A stretch of 64,000 nucleotides of DNA from Phycomyces blakesleeanus NRRL 1555(-) (GCF_001638985.1 NW_017265173.1:135062-199061); one strand, 5' to 3'; shown: positions 1-12,755, counted from the stretch's first letter. Notes: generated by a model not told the origin, from the sequence alone. Program-made: numbers and translations.

Positions 1-1
1 G

Positions 2-160
2 GGCATCGAGTTGTATGAGCCAGAATTTCTGAAGTATGACTATAACAACATTCTGCCTGTCCACCGCATCTTGTTGCCAATTGCAATTGGAAGTCATGTG
101 TCTGGTAGTAGTGCGGCAAAAGTCGTTGTTATTCCTCTGCCAAGAAAGCTATATGCTTAA
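2..160 (+). pseudogene. Tnp2-type transposase, C-terminal end (element G, cut by window edge)
   Basis: The reading frame is open from the window edge to a TAA at 158-160 and encodes 52 residues. It matches the C-terminus of the other Tnp2 copies here: a PVHRILL motif followed by the family tail VVIPLPRKLYA (compare VIPLPKKLYA in element A). The rest of the transposase lies outside the window, so I cannot say whether the gene is intact. The neighbouring accessory gene is broken, so this copy is probably dead. The Tnp2 family (Pfam Transposase_21 type) carries out cut-and-paste transposition of CACTA elements in the nucleus. Confidence 0.8.
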
Positions 161-267
161 TAAAATACTCTATCTTTTTTTTAAAATAATAATAATAATA
201 TAAAACATAGTTCGTAGACATAAAAAGAGATGTGATAAAGAGTGCAACTAAAAAGACAGAAATTTTA

Positions 268-419
268 TTATACGCGTTTTGACCACGCAGGCATTTTTGT
301 GACCAAGCCATGAGGAATTGTCTTGTGTACTAACATATGACTCTGCGACTTCAACTGCATTGCTCTTTTTCCAAGTCATCTCTGGCGAGCTCATCAAGAA
401 AGTCAAAAACGGTATTCAA
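268..419 (-). pseudogene. CACTA accessory gene, last exon remnant (element G)
   Basis: This is the last exon of the accessory gene, convergent with the Tnp2 end and 107 bp from it. A splice acceptor (TATAG) precedes position 419. The first part reads LNTVFDFLDELARDD. After a two-base frameshift the C-terminus reads MPAWSKRV-stop, matching the conserved ending (proline, tryptophan, basic tail) seen in A, B, C and F. The upstream exons are missing: the sequence runs into the Merlin element at 488. The function is unknown, as for the other copies. Confidence 0.6.
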
Positions 420-560
420 CTATAAATGTATATATACATCAGAAATCAAACAACAGAAAAACCATTTTATATAAAACATTAGGATCTATGGTAAAATAGA
501 CCAACGCGCCCTTTTTTTTGCACAAAAAGTAAAATATACTGACGCGCCTTAAGTATTTTT

Positions 561-3004
561 TATATATTTCTTGACTTATCAATAAATTACTAAGTAGAAA
601 TATTTGAAAAATTCACGATTATAGATATACTATATGGTTACAATGTGACAACTTCCTGTGACTGCTGAACTAAAATTGAGTGAATTAAAATTCATTTTGT
701 TATTAATTTTAATAATAATATATTGTATTTTATTTATATTTTATATGATAAATTAAAATTTTACTGACTCAAAAAAATTAAAAAATCACAGTAACAGATA
801 TTATATAAAGATATAACGTGAGAAAATATTGTGACTGTCGTTGGAGTTTTGATTGAATGAAAATTAGTTTTATAATAAAAATCTTAAAATTTGTTCTTTT
901 ATTTTTAATATATAAGTTGGTAAAAGTTACTTTAAAAAATTATAAATATAATTTACATATATTTATTTGTACACAGAAACTATTATTTTATTTTTTTAAA
1001 GTAAATTCTTTTCATCTATGTTTTTATATATGGCTTTTTAATAAATACAAAAATAAAATATCAATAAAAACATGTTTGATATTTTTTATACTAAAATTCA
1101 TGTATATAAAAAGAGTTAATAAGAAATAATACTTTTTATATTTGATATTTTTTAAGTTTCTTGAACATAAAATTTTTATTATATATATTAATGATATATA
1201 TATACAGATTATATGAGACAGCTTCTCAATTTTTTTTTATTTTTTTAAAAATATATTAATACTTATTGTAAACTTTGTTTGTTATTTAATTTATATATCA
1301 ATTATTAAAAAAAACTGACTGCATTAATAAGAAGTATTCTAAGATTTTATTTATCTGATTTTATAAAAAATAAGTGTTTTCTTTTAGTATTTGCTTTATG
1401 TATTGATGTAGATATTATATATTTATTTAAAATAATAATATAATAATATTATATAATGTTTGTTTTTTTCTATTCTATATAATATATCTTTTATTTATTT
1501 TTTACACTCTTATTTAACTGATACATAACAATAACTAAGATATCTGATTTTATAATTAGTTTTTTATTTTAATTTTTAATAGCTTAGAAAATAAGCTATA
1601 ATATATAGTAGTTATTTATTTAATATCTATGTATTTTATTTTATACATATTCCATTTTAATGAATAATTATATAAGATATAGTAATATATATTACACAAG
1701 TAATATAAAACAACTTTAGATAATAGTGTTAATATTATTATTGTTTATATGTTAATAATTTGAAAGTTTTTGCAGCTAAATTATATAATATTTTTAAATA
1801 TTCTGAACTTGCCAGAAAAATAGAGATGTATATAAGTTGCTATATTTGAAAATCAACATCGGAAATGAACCCAAAGTTATCTTTTTGAGAATCAAAATTA
1901 TTTTAAAGTTTGGAAGATTTGTTTCAACTTCAATTTATAAGACTTTTATTATTTTTTAATATTAAATAAAATAAATCTCATAGAGAATATATGTATATAT
2001 GAATTTTCTATATTGTATATAAATTGTAGCAAATGTAAATATACTTTCATAAAAGTACAACTTATTTATTTAATATATTATAAGGAAAATATGAGCAGAA
2101 TATGTCAAGAAAGCTATGTGAGACATGATTTGTTCTTTTTTTTAGACCAGTAGTTTAGCACTTTTAACAAGACTATCTACTTAATTAAAACATTTTAAAC
2201 AGAAAATACTAGTTTAAATAACTGGACTTAGAAAATGAAGATAGCAAATTTTAAAAAAACAATTTTATTTGTATAATATATAGCTTTACTAAAATTAATT
2301 AATTAAAGTATTTTGGTAAAATTAGATTCAAACATAAATAAAAGAAATTTAAATATATATAAAGTAATATAATAAAAACTTTTATACAGTTTTAATTTTT
2401 AATGAAAATATTAGAAGTTTTTATATGTGTTAAAAATACAATTTTATTTTGATACTTTATATTATTTCTATATTTTTCTTCTTAGAAACAATTATCATAT
2501 ATTACAAAATATTTATTTTTATTATTAATATATTTTAAGAAAAACATCTTTATATTATATTATTTGTAATAACTTAAAAACATTTATTTGCTCTTTATAT
2601 TAGCAACCTGTTAATATTAATTCAGATTAATATTTGACTTAAGTTGTAAATTTCTAAGACAATTAGTTTATGATCTGAATTCTGCAGATGCAATAAATAT
2701 AAATCTATCAATAAATAATTTTGATTTTTTAATTATTTATTAAATCAGTAAAAGATATAGCAGTTTTAATTGTCAGTTGTTAAATTTATCAGAAATAAAA
2801 ATATATACATATTGTGATTAGTTTGAAGCTAATATGTTATTAGTACATAAAATATCTATTTAATTAATTAAATAATTAAATTAATGTTTTCTATAATTAT
2901 TATTACAAATAATATAAAAAATATAAATATACTCAGTAAACAAGATAAATATATGGTTTTAATAAAGATATTAAAAATAAAATAGTAAAAAACAAATAAA
3001 AAAA
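561..3004. other. Extremely AT-rich stretch with no recognisable gene
   Basis: Long runs of A and T, with low-complexity open frames only (for example 857-1129, rich in Phe, Leu, Ile and Lys). It lies inside the Merlin TIRs. I see no RNA gene, repeat unit or promoter in it. Confidence 0.6.
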
Positions 3005-4268
3005 TTACAAAATAAAATTACTGTCATCAGTACTATCACTAGTATTATTACTATTACTACTGATATCATTTTCATTTTCAGAAGAAGAAGATTCATTTTC
3101 TGTGAAATATGTTTCATAGTCTTGACCAAGATCAAGCAAAAGTTGCTGTTCTAAGCTGATATTATTATCTGTTGTTTGTCTAATAACAGAAACTCTGGCC
3201 AAAGTTTGTAATAGATTTATCCAAAGATTTTCAGCATGCTTGCGTCTCCAAATAAACTGCATTAATTTCCATGGTACTATTTTCTTGGTTCTTGATCTTG
3301 AGGCCATTTGCTGCTTTACAGCATTCCAAGTACCTAATAAATTATAATTAATAATATATTTCAAAATATTTTAATATTACCTTCAATTGTGTTGGTATGT
3401 ACATCTTCACTTGTTTTATATTCAACAGAATGATTTACTGTTGAATGTCTATATCCCAGAGTTTCTAACTGATTGTATGATTTCAAACAATCAGTGTGAA
3501 TGATAGAGCCTGGCAGAACATGACGTTGGATAATATCCAAAAGATTGTCAGCTGTTCTGTTTGATACAGCCATCAAAAAGATTTTTCTTTCTGATGTCTG
3601 CTCAACACCTCCCAGAACCCAAAAATCTTTAACTCTATGTCCTCTATTATACTTTTGTTTTTCAAATTTAGATTCATCAATTTCAACAGTAATTCCTTTT
3701 CCTCCTATTATATTATTAGAATTTATTAATAAAACATATATTATATTCTACTTACCAATCAAAGTATCATTGCTACTGATATTTTAACAAATGGCTTTTT
3801 GAATATCTGCCATAAAAGTATCAATTGTCTTTGCACTCAGTTTGATTGCTTCTTCAATCATGTTCAGTAAATGATTCAAGATGAAACACCAAATAAGATA
3901 TACTATAGTATTTAAAGTCATCTTTTTAAAAGAAAAGATGTTATCTTTTCTAATAGACATTTTACTTCTGTTGCAGCAGTTTCTGGAATTGCACTTCCAG
4001 TAAAACTTCTCTCTACTATTATGCCACTGTAAAGTCATAGGTCATCCATTGCAACATAACATTTGCTCATAGAAAATATTATTTTCTTTCAGATAACTAT
4101 AATATAATATATATATATATATATATATTATTATAATTAATATATATTTAAAGCATTATTGATTAATACAACTTACATAGCAGAAGCCTTCTTAGACTCA
4201 GTAATTTTATGAATTTCTTCAAAGTCTGGTGTGGTTGAAATATCTTTTGCCTGAAAATAGCTGGGCAT
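3005..4268 (-). pseudogene. Merlin transposase (ISXO2-like DDE), two in-frame stops
   Basis: Four exons can be joined with GT-AG introns: 4268-4177, 4096-3756, 3704-3381 and 3333-3005. They sum to 1086 nt, a multiple of three. The N-terminal part has a Cys-rich zinc-binding region (MLCC, then CNSRNCCNR). The catalytic part has the family hallmark VEIDESKF followed by KYNRGH, then IIHTDCLKSY and the late NTIEGTWNAVK block typical of ISXO2/IS1595-like transposases. Two stops break it: TGA at 4042-4044, between CCNG and PM, and TAA at 3784-3786 after IQKAIC. The C-terminus is a Ser/Asp/Asn-rich tail. It would have catalysed excision and insertion of the surrounding element. The family call is firm; the exact exon ends are inferred. 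Confidence 0.8.
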
Positions 4269-4468
4269 ATTAAATAATCAAAAATAAAAATAAAATATAA
4301 ATATTGAAAGAAAGAAAGAAAGAAATAATAAAAAAAAGATATTTATATTATTTTCAAAAATTTTAATTTTTAGACTGTTTTATTTAGCTGTCATAAATAA
4401 AGACACTATCTACAGTCACATAAATATAATAATGTTTAATTTTTAATGAAATAAAAAAAATTACAACC

Positions 4469-4500
4469 CAGGTTTGAACCCTGACTGTGGGAGTGAAAAT
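4469..4500 (-). other. Isolated tRNA T-arm-like sequence
   Basis: Positions 4469-4483 form a small palindrome that reads like a T-arm with a GGTTCAAACC B-box on the minus strand. I cannot draw a D-arm, anticodon arm or acceptor stem around it. It may be a fossil tRNA or tRNA-derived piece, or chance. Confidence 0.25.
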
Positions 4501-4774
4501 GCAAAAATGTACTATTTTGCCAAAACGCCCTTTACACAAATATAGCCACATGACAATATTTAAGCTACGTGTACAAACTGTATATATTAATTAGAAATAT
4601 TACTATTTCCAAAAAGACAATATTTTTATATTGGCTATAGCAACATAATTTCAGAAAAAAATTGTTTCATTTTTAAAATTCCAGCTACAACATATTAAAA
4701 TTTCAGGATTTTAGAAAAACATTTTTTTTAAAAAAAGGGCGTGTCGGTCTATTTTACCATTCAGCCTAGCTCAG

Positions 4775-5981
4775 ATTAAAGATTATTTTTATTAAAGAAG
4801 ATATTGCTGGCAATCTATAGATTATGTAGCCTCCCAAGTACAAAAGGAAAAAGACAAAAAAAGTCCAAAAGGACCATAAAAGACAAAAAATGAATAGAAG
4901 AAAAGAAATAAACAATACTAAGCCAAAAGACTGAACCTGCTCTCCACTTTGCAGCTGTGTAAAAAGTTGTAACAGTGAAAGGGAGAAGACAGAATTGCAG
5001 ATCTAGAAACATTTCATGAAAGAAAATATAAAAATAACAAGAAAACAAGTAAAGGATAACAAAGATAAAAGTGATATAACTAGTGCCAAAGAGAAACATG
5101 ATCAGTTTCATGTGTGTAATTGCTATTGTGATTGCACAGAATGTCAATATGCCAGAGTATTGTAAGAAGAGCTTTCCAATATAGGGGGCTGGGATTTGTA
5201 ATGAGATTGGCAATGCTGATATAGCAAAGTCAATGATATTGTTCTCAAAGGTTGGTGGTATTGGAAGCTTGGCAATTAATTGTGGTGGAATTGAGGTACA
5301 TAATTGAAGATGACGTTGTAATGTATGATTTGAGCCACATGCACATTCCTTTGGTTGACCAGGCAACCAACCCATGCATCAACGAATCAGACGGCTACGT
5401 TCAGTGCGTGTTGCTGGAAGAAACAATATTGGGTCAACTTCCAATACCAGGCAGTATACATGGATCAAAACCTGAGTAGTAGACAAGCAAAATTGATTGA
5501 ATAATTTCTGTCTGACAGATTCAAAGTGTTTTGCAAGTTGTGTCTGGCTAGTGCAGTGAATATTATTAGGAATACTATGAAGAAGAAAGTTTGATGTCAA
5601 AGATCGAAATGTAGAAGCTTGTGGATGATGTTGATGAACGAAAGAAAGCAAACAACCAGAAGGAAGAGAATGTGCTTGAATACAAAATTTGGTGATAAGA
5701 ATATTGGCACGAAAATGCATCTGAGGAAAGTTACATATATGTTTTAGAACCATAGTAGAAGAGATAGCATTCCCACCAACAATCATACGCAGGCACTTAT
5801 TCTGGATCCATTCAAGAATTATGTAGTCTTTCTTGAGAAGAGCACAAATGGCTAGGCCATACTCAAATTTGGGTCTGACAAATGTCTTGTAAAGCCTTGA
5901 GCTAAGGAGTAAAGAAAAACCAGAACGACATGCACCAACAGAATTATATGTTGCCATTATGGCAAGAGCACCAGCACAACA
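4775..5981 (-). mobile_element. LINE-b, 5'-truncated non-LTR retrotransposon
   Basis: The 3' tail block (4775 to about 4840) is shared with LINE-a and LINE-c: an AT-rich stretch and the CAATCTATAGAT motif. The copy begins in the middle of ORF2, at the point equivalent to RRSGALATMAMLN of LINE-a. The left flank ends in TAGCTCAG (4767-4774) and the right flank is the tRNA-like 15-mer at 5982-5996. Confidence 0.8.
4815..5981 (-). pseudogene. LINE ORF2 C-terminal fragment
   Basis: The protein is clearly homologous to the C-terminal third of LINE-a ORF2: FVRPKFEYGLAI, KCLRMIVGG, VLKHIC and SGCLLSF in the same order. It ends in a GWLPGQPKECACG segment and CysHis cluster typical of LINE C-termini. 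A stop replaces the Arg-Trp before MGWLPG (near 5376). The reverse transcriptase domain itself is absent, so this is a dead fragment. Confidence 0.8.
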
Positions 5982-5996
5982 GGGGATGTAGCTCAG
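5982..5996 (+). other. tRNA 5'-end-like 15-mer between LINE-b and LINE-a
   Basis: GGGGATGTAGCTCAG has the form of a tRNA 5' end (acceptor 5' strand plus the A-box TAGCTCAG), resembling tRNA-Ala. It is followed directly by the LINE-a 3' tail. The rest of a tRNA is missing. It probably marks the target of a LINE insertion. Confidence 0.5.
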
Positions 5997-8900
5997 GTTA
6001 AAGATTATGTTTTATTAAAGGAGATATTGCTGGCGATCTATAGATCATTTAGCCTCCCAAGTACAAAAAGAAAAAGATAAAAAAAGTCCAAAACGATCAC
6101 AAAAAGACAAAAAATAGAAAGAGAAGAAAAGAACTAACACTAATAAGCTGAAAGTTGTACCCTACTCTCCACTTTGCAGCTGTATAAAAATGTTGTAACA
6201 GTGAAAGGGAGGAGATAGGAGTGCAAGCAAGCAGCAGTTCATGTGTGAAAAGACAAAAAAAAAGAAAGCAAATGAAATAGAAAAGAAAGACAAGACAAGA
6301 AAAAGAGAACTAAAAAAAGAAAAAGAAAACTAACTAAGTCCAGCCCAAAGAGTACCAAAGTGAGTTTCATGAGTGTAGTCACCATCTGGATTGCAAAGCT
6401 TATCAAAATGCCAAAGAATAATTAACAAAGCTATCCAATAGGATGGACAAGGAGCTGTGCTAGAACTTGGAAGAGCAGTAATGGCAGCATCAATTGGATT
6501 GCAGCTGGAGTCAGGTAGGTGAGGAAGACAAGCTAAGAGATGAGCAGGAACCAAAGAGCAGAGAACAAGATGACAACAAGAGGTATGATCAGTACCACAT
6601 AGACAATCCTTTGGGGTGCCAGGCAACCAACCCATTCTCCAGCGAATAAGACGACTACACTCTACTCTAGTTGCTGGCAAGAACAGAATAGGATCTACTT
6701 CCAAAAGAGGGCGGCATGCTAAGAACAGGACTTGGGTTGATAATAAACATAGCTGATCAGTTTTAAACTGTCGGAAGGTCTCAAAGTGACGTTTTAGAGC
6801 TTTGCCACTATGAACATTTAAATCAATAGAGATGCTTTGAAGGAGAGTATTATGATGAAGAGAGACAAGTGATGAAGACTGAGAGTGGTGACAGTGAAGA
6901 AGAGACAGAAGGCAGCCAGAGGGAAGGTAGTGAGCACGAATACAAAACTTTGTTATCAGCACATCAGCACGGAAACTCATACTAGGGAGGTGACATATAT
7001 GTTTGAGCACAGTTGTAGATGAGGTTTGGTGCCCACCAACTATCATGCGCAAACATTTATCTTGGATCTTCTCAAGCTGGATAGTATCAGTTCTTTTCAG
7101 AGGGAGAATAGCCAATCCATATTCAAATTTTGGTCTGATAAAGGTCCTATACAGATGAGAGCTGAGAAGCAGAGAGAATTCAGACCAGCATGCTCCAACT
7201 GCATTCAGCATTGCCATGGTTGCCAGGGCTCCAGAACGACGATGAGTGACAATAGAAGGCCCATGAATAGCTTTATTGTGAAAGGGAACACCAAGATATA
7301 TAAACTCCTCCACTGCAGGAAGAATCTCATCATATAGAGATAGATCTGGATGGTTTGCAAAACGAGAAGGAGGGTAAATGATAGCACATTTAGATGGACT
7401 CCAACGAAAACCAAGATCAAATGAGTGTTGGGCAGCCAAATGGATCATAGCCTGAACGTCATGAGCAGAACCAAATATTGCCACATCATCAGCAAAAAGA
7501 AGTGTATTTATTGATGTTGATGAGACTGCATGCTGGTAGCCATCCACAACTGAAGGAGCAAGAAGAGACTGATATGCATCTAATGAGGAGGGAGACGATG
7601 ATGGCACATGGGTAGAAGTGAGAGGAGATGCAACTGAGCAAAGAAGAGCTGGCAGGGAGTTGATGTAAATAGAGTATAGATGCGGACTGAGAACTGAACC
7701 TTGAAGCACGCCTGTTTTTGGTGAAAATGAATGTGAGGAGAAATTGCCAAGAAGAATGGAGATAGACATATCATCAAACATGTTGACCAAAAGTCCAAGA
7801 AGAGCAGTTGATATGGATCGTCTGACAAGGGCATTTCAAATGACACGTCTATCCACAGTGTCATAGGCAGCTTTAATATCCAAGAAAGCAACAATTGGAT
7901 AGTGGTGATGACAATGAAATAGCTTTTCATCAGGTCGTGTAAACATAGAGCTTGATCCAGAGCACCACGACGAGGATAAAATCCATCTTGAGCTACATCC
8001 AGTGGAGAAGAGAATTTATGCAACTCAGGAGCAAGACACATCTCAAATAATTTACGAATTACAGAAGTGAGAGAAATTGGACAGTAGTTTGCAGCATCTA
8101 AAGGGTTACCCTTTTTGAAAATGGGAAACACTTGTGCTTGACGCCAGAGAGAAGGAGTGTATGACCATTGCCAGCAGATAGTAAAGAGACAGGCAAGAAG
8201 AGGTGAGATGTGAGACCGAATAGGCTTTAGCATTTCTGCACGGATGTGGTCAGGACCCAGCGCCTTGTGGTTAGGCATAAATTGCATGAAGGTCTCCACC
8301 ACTGGTGAGGTGAATGGGGAGTCAACAGAGGCAAAAGGCATGAGAGAGGTGTTGAGTGGTGGTGGTGAAGGTCGAATGTCAGGAAGTATGTGTTCACTAT
8401 AGACTGATGCAAGATGGTCACACATAACTGTTGCCACAACTGCTGGGCCATCATTATGCTGAAATGAGTGCTGTGGTTTCCTGCGCCGTTTCAACTACTT
8501 TATCTTGGACGTGGCCTTGTTGAAATCCGAGTTCATTGAGTGACAAAAAGCATGCCAAGACAAATGCTTTGCAGTTTGAACTTGCTGACGAAACTCCTTA
8601 TGTGCATGTTGGTGCCAGCTCCACCAATTGATCTTGTCAATGTCACAAGCTCAATGCCATTGCTTGTAACAACTATCTCTATGGTCGGCTGCAGCTTGCA
8701 ATGCAGGGGTCCAAAACGATTTCCAATGTGAGGGGCGAGGGGGGCGAGAACCAATGGAGCTACTAAGAGAGTCATAAATGAGTGTATCGAAAGAGTTAGT
8801 AAGAGCATCAATGGGTGGACATATAGTTGGTGGATTCTGAACAAGGTCTTGCAGTGTGGTGAGAAGGGAGGTGGATTTGGTGACAAAGGTGGTGACATAT

Positions 8901-9241
8901 AATGATCTGACATCATCTTCATAAAGACGTGACAGATTCCAAGTTTGGTGCATAGGTGGAGGTGCTGGTGGTGAGTGTTGCAGGTCATAAGTAAAGGAAA
9001 GTGAGACAAGTCAGTGATCAGAGCCTAAAGATAGTTTGGTTGCAATGTGTAAAGAAGGGTTGGCGAAGTTGGTGTTGGCAATGAAAAGGTCAATGATGCT
9101 GCTGATTTCAACTTCGTTACGAAAGGAAATGTATGTGGGTGTGCATAGTGAGAGAACTCCATTGAGGACAGTTAAAGATCGTTCTTCAAGCCATTGCTCT
9201 AAAGCTACACCACAAGGGTTAGATGCATAGTCACCAGTTAC
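5997..9241 (-). mobile_element. LINE-a, 3' part (continues at 22839-24323)
   Basis: This is a non-LTR retrotransposon on the minus strand. The frame breaks at 9241, inside the endonuclease domain, and resumes at 22839. Removing the intervening 13.6-kb element A and one copy of the TAC duplication restores the frame (..NARLDSVTGDYASNPCG). The whole LINE would be about 4.7 kb, close to full length. The 3' tail ends at 5997 next to the tRNA-like 15-mer. Confidence 0.85.
6330..9241 (-). pseudogene. LINE ORF2: endonuclease C-terminus, reverse transcriptase, C-terminal CysHis
   Basis: In coding order: the end of an APE-type endonuclease (GSDH motif near 9028); a linker with ALGPDHIRAEML; reverse transcriptase motifs YCPISLTSVIRKLFE, AQDGFYPRRGALDQA, GVLQGSVLSPHLY and the catalytic LLFADDVAIFG near 7490; then a thumb and C-terminal region (FIRPKFEYGL, KCLRMIVGG) and a CLCGTDHTSCCH cluster. 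It would copy LINE RNA into DNA at a nicked target. The frame is broken in several places, for example near 8500 and around 7790, where two overlapping frames carry the domain. It is therefore a pseudogene, though an only moderately decayed one. Confidence 0.85.
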
Positions 9242-9483
9242 TACTGGAAAAATAAAAAAAATACTATAGCTTTAAGTAACGAGAAAGGTAGTGGAAATGT
9301 CAGGGTTTTTTTTCAGCTCAGCCGTTTTTTTATTTAAGTTGGGGGTGTATTTTTGACGTATTCTATTGGTTTAGATAGACAATAAAAAATTCATATTTTT
9401 TTGGCTTGCTATAAAATCACATCAAATAAAGTATTTGTAGTACTTGTTTCCTTTTTTATTTTATAATTCAAGCTATACACAAT

Positions 9484-12400
9484 ATGTTTCCCTTTACCCA
9501 AATCCACACCTTAGACTGTCACTGCATTAAATGTCACAACAGTCATCAGAAATCTTCTTATGCTGCAAAGTGTACTGAGACTCGTCGTAATAAGAGAGCT
9601 AGAGTTGAAGGTACCAGAATATTTGAGAATAGTATAATATATTCAGTGTTGGTTTTTTGTTTGCTGCGTAATAATCGTTTTAATTTTTTATTTTTTATTT
9701 TTTATTTTTTATTTTTTATTTATGTTGTTTATTTTTAAACTTTTAATGAAACACAGCTGCAATGAGAAACATGAATGTAGATACTGAGGGTAAGAATTTT
9801 TTTATTTGAAAGCAGAAAAAAAACTAATAAACTATTATATTCCATATTTGTAGTAATCCTGACCTCTTGTTCCGATTCTGTGGAAGCAATGGACGGTCAG
9901 GCCAACTCACCTTTTTTGGATGCCGCCTCAATGTTTGATAATGACAGAGACGACAATGATTTTGATGACAATGTTGAAGATGAAGTCAATGAGATCAAGA
10001 TTGAGGACTTCAACAGTGAAGGTCAGTGTGAGATACATAAAGAAAACTAAAAGAAAAAGAGAGTAAAAGAAAAATCAAGTGTTAATTTTTTTTTTAATTT
10101 TTTACAGACCCTTTTACTGCTTCTGATATGCTCGAAAATGAAGTCCATCAATTCATAGCCATCTTTATGGTACTGTTTGCTTCACGTCATGTTGTTGATA
10201 AGGGTGCTGCTGTCTTGATTGAGTTTATCAACAACCTGCTGAGAATCTACAACCAAGATTTTCAATTACCAACCAGTCTTGCCGGTTTACAAAAAATGAC
10301 AGGATTTTCTGCTATTACAAAAGGCATCAAGAAATTTGTGGTGTGCCAAGACTGTCATACAGTATATCAGGATATTGTATCTGCTCCTCCTCGATGTGTT
10401 TCCTCAAAACTTGGTGCCAGGTCTGCATGCAACTGTAAGTTGACGAAATCCATATCTTCCGGTGCCTTGGTTGCAAAGCATGAATATGTCTACCAATCCA
10501 TTAAAAATACATTGAGCGTTTTCTTCCGTCGCCCTAGTTTCGAAGCCAAGATTCATCAATGAAATAAGGAGTTGAAGATGGTAGATACTCTGTGCGATGT
10601 CTATGATGGTGCGATGTGGAAGGAGTTGAAGGACAAGGATGGTGTATCATTTGTGTTGGACCCACGCTCACTAATGTTAACACTTAACATCGACTGGTTC
10701 CAGCCCTTTGATGGTGTCACTCACTCCTCTGGTGCTATCTATCTGGCCATCAACAACTTGCCCCGTGATGAAAGATTCAAGCCAGAGAATATTATTCTTG
10801 TAGGTCTCATGCCTGGTCCAAAGGAGCCAAAAACGGACGAGATCAATAGTTACTTGGAGCCCTTGGTAGATGATTTGAAGCAGCTGTACGTTGGCATGCG
10901 GATTCCTACACACGAATTCCCAAATGGTGTCAGTGTTCGTGCTGCACTACTGATGGTTGCATGTGATATCCCAGCCGCCAGAAAGACAAGTGGATTCACA
11001 GCGCATAACAGCACATGTGCTTGTTACAGGTGCAGCTGGCAGTTTACTCGGTTAGGGAGCAGCAACCAGGTTGATTTCCGTGGATTCAATTATTCTCGTT
11101 GGAATATCCACAGTGGTGCAGAGAGCAGGTTGCATGCTGAGGAGTGGAAGGATGCAAGTACACTCTCAGAAAGGCATCAGCTGGAAATCGAAAATGATGT
11201 TTGATAGTCGCAGTTGCAATGCCTTGGATACTTTGATCTAGTACATGGAACGATCATTGATCCCATGCATAATCTTTTCTTGGGGACGTCTAAGAGATTA
11301 ATGGATTGGTGGATTGATGAGAAGACAATTGGACCTGAAGAGTTTGCTTCGATGGAGAAAATTGCAGAGACAATGGTACTGCCCAGAGATTACACCACAC
11401 TGACAACCAAAATTGGAAAGGGCTTCAGCTACATGAAAGCGGACAAGTGGAAATCATGGGTTCTGGTTTATTCTCCTGTCTTGTTGCATGGTATTCTCCC
11501 CCCATTACAATTCAAGAACTGGATGTATTTCGTTGATGCATGCCAATACTACGTAAAGCCCAGCATTACTTTTGATGAGATCACCACTGCCCACAGCCTG
11601 TTAGAAAAGTTTTGCAATGCATGTAATGTAGACTATACCGCCACTATTCTCACCTGCAATATGCACCTACACCTCCATCTTCACGAATGCATTCGTGATT
11701 TTGGACCAGTGTATGGTTATTGGCTCTTTGGGTTTGAGCAATACAATAGTATTTTAAAGAATTTCAAGACAAATGGCAAAGACGGTTTTGAGGCAACCTA
11801 CATGAAAAATTTTGTTCAGAATACGTATAAGGGTGATTATGTCAATGCTGTTCTTAAAAGTTCTAGCCAGATCCCCTTCATTCACACTCTGTCTAAACTT
11901 GTTACAACCTCCATACCTGCCGCCACAGTCACCACTCTCTCCAGTCGCCCATTCAGATTGCAAGCATTCGTTCAAGGCTACACTGATCCTTATAATCCAC
12001 CCAAGGGTAACGAGCCTCTTCCTCCTTCTACATTTCCTCTAAAATACAAAAAGCCATCAGTAATGGATGATTCCGACTATCTCCATTTACTTGAATATTA
12101 CCAAGTCGCTTAAAACCTCCCAGACCTTGCCAGCTATCAGGACACGTCCTATAATCGCCCAGCACTTGACAATCAAATCATCAAATTGAAGTCAATTGAC
12201 ATTCTTGGTCAACACTATCGAGGAACAAACAACAGCACAATCAGTCGCAGATCACTTATTCAGGCAAAGTTTGTTGGTAGCAATGGAAACATTATACTTG
12301 GATTTGCTGGACAAATTCAGTATCTTTTTACACACTCCTTCCAACTTCCACCCACGCACAATCTCCATCTGACTCGCATGGTTCATGATCATCAACATGT

Positions 12401-12614
12401 ATTTGCATTTATCAAGTGGTTTCGTACTTCCTCTGATAGGTCGCGTGAGGATGACAGTGTTGAATTTTGTTTGCCCACGTTCTCTCCTGATAGCTACCAT
12501 AGCATTATACCTGTACATCGCATCTTATTAGAGGTTGCTACAGCTACTATTGTGACAAGTAGAAATGTTAGCAAAATGCTGGTAATTCCATTGCCAAAGA
12601 AGCTATATGCTTAA
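9484..12614 (+). pseudogene. Tnp2-type transposase of element A, four in-frame stop sites
   Basis: Exon 1 starts at 9484 (MFPFTQIH) and carries a CHCIKC zinc-binding motif. Short acidic exons follow (the last is 9855-10020), and then one long exon from about 10108. The long exon is a single uninterrupted frame broken only by stops: TGA 10560-10562 (Trp in B), TGA-TAG 11202-11207 (Arg-Trp in B) and TAA 12111-12113. Family motifs include NIDWFQPFD, STCACYRC, IIDPMHNLFLGT and the tail VIPLPKKLYA. It faces the accessory gene, with 141 bp between the stops. No coding frameshift is seen in the main exon, so the decay is by point mutation. Exon boundaries upstream are inferred from element B. Confidence 0.88.
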
Positions 12615-12755
12615 ATAATAAATAAAGTGAACTTTTACATTTCTTTTTCTTTAACAAAAAAAAAACAGAGCGCGTATTTCTGATATATATATTGATAGTA
12701 TTTTGTATGTGAAAAGTAATATATAGATAAAAAGAGAGAGGCAATTTTTGTTTAT

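Larger units (their letters stand above)
488..4760 (-). mobile_element. Merlin (ISXO2/IS1595-like) DNA transposon
   Basis: The ends form terminal inverted repeats of about 30 bp, starting ATGGTAAAATAGACC at 488 and at the complement of 4760, followed by a CGCCCTTTTTT tract. A related motif recurs just inside each end (531-550, and inverted at about 4509-4528), giving sub-terminal repeats. The only gene is a Merlin transposase on the minus strand near the right end. No convincing 8-9 bp target duplication is visible. About 2.4 kb of the interior is extremely AT-rich and empty. Confidence 0.7.

Noticed and set aside
857..1129. 90-codon open frame in the AT-rich Merlin interior
   Set aside because: Composition is almost only Phe, Leu, Ile, Lys and Tyr, as expected from AT-rich DNA. 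No motif, no homologue among the repeats here.
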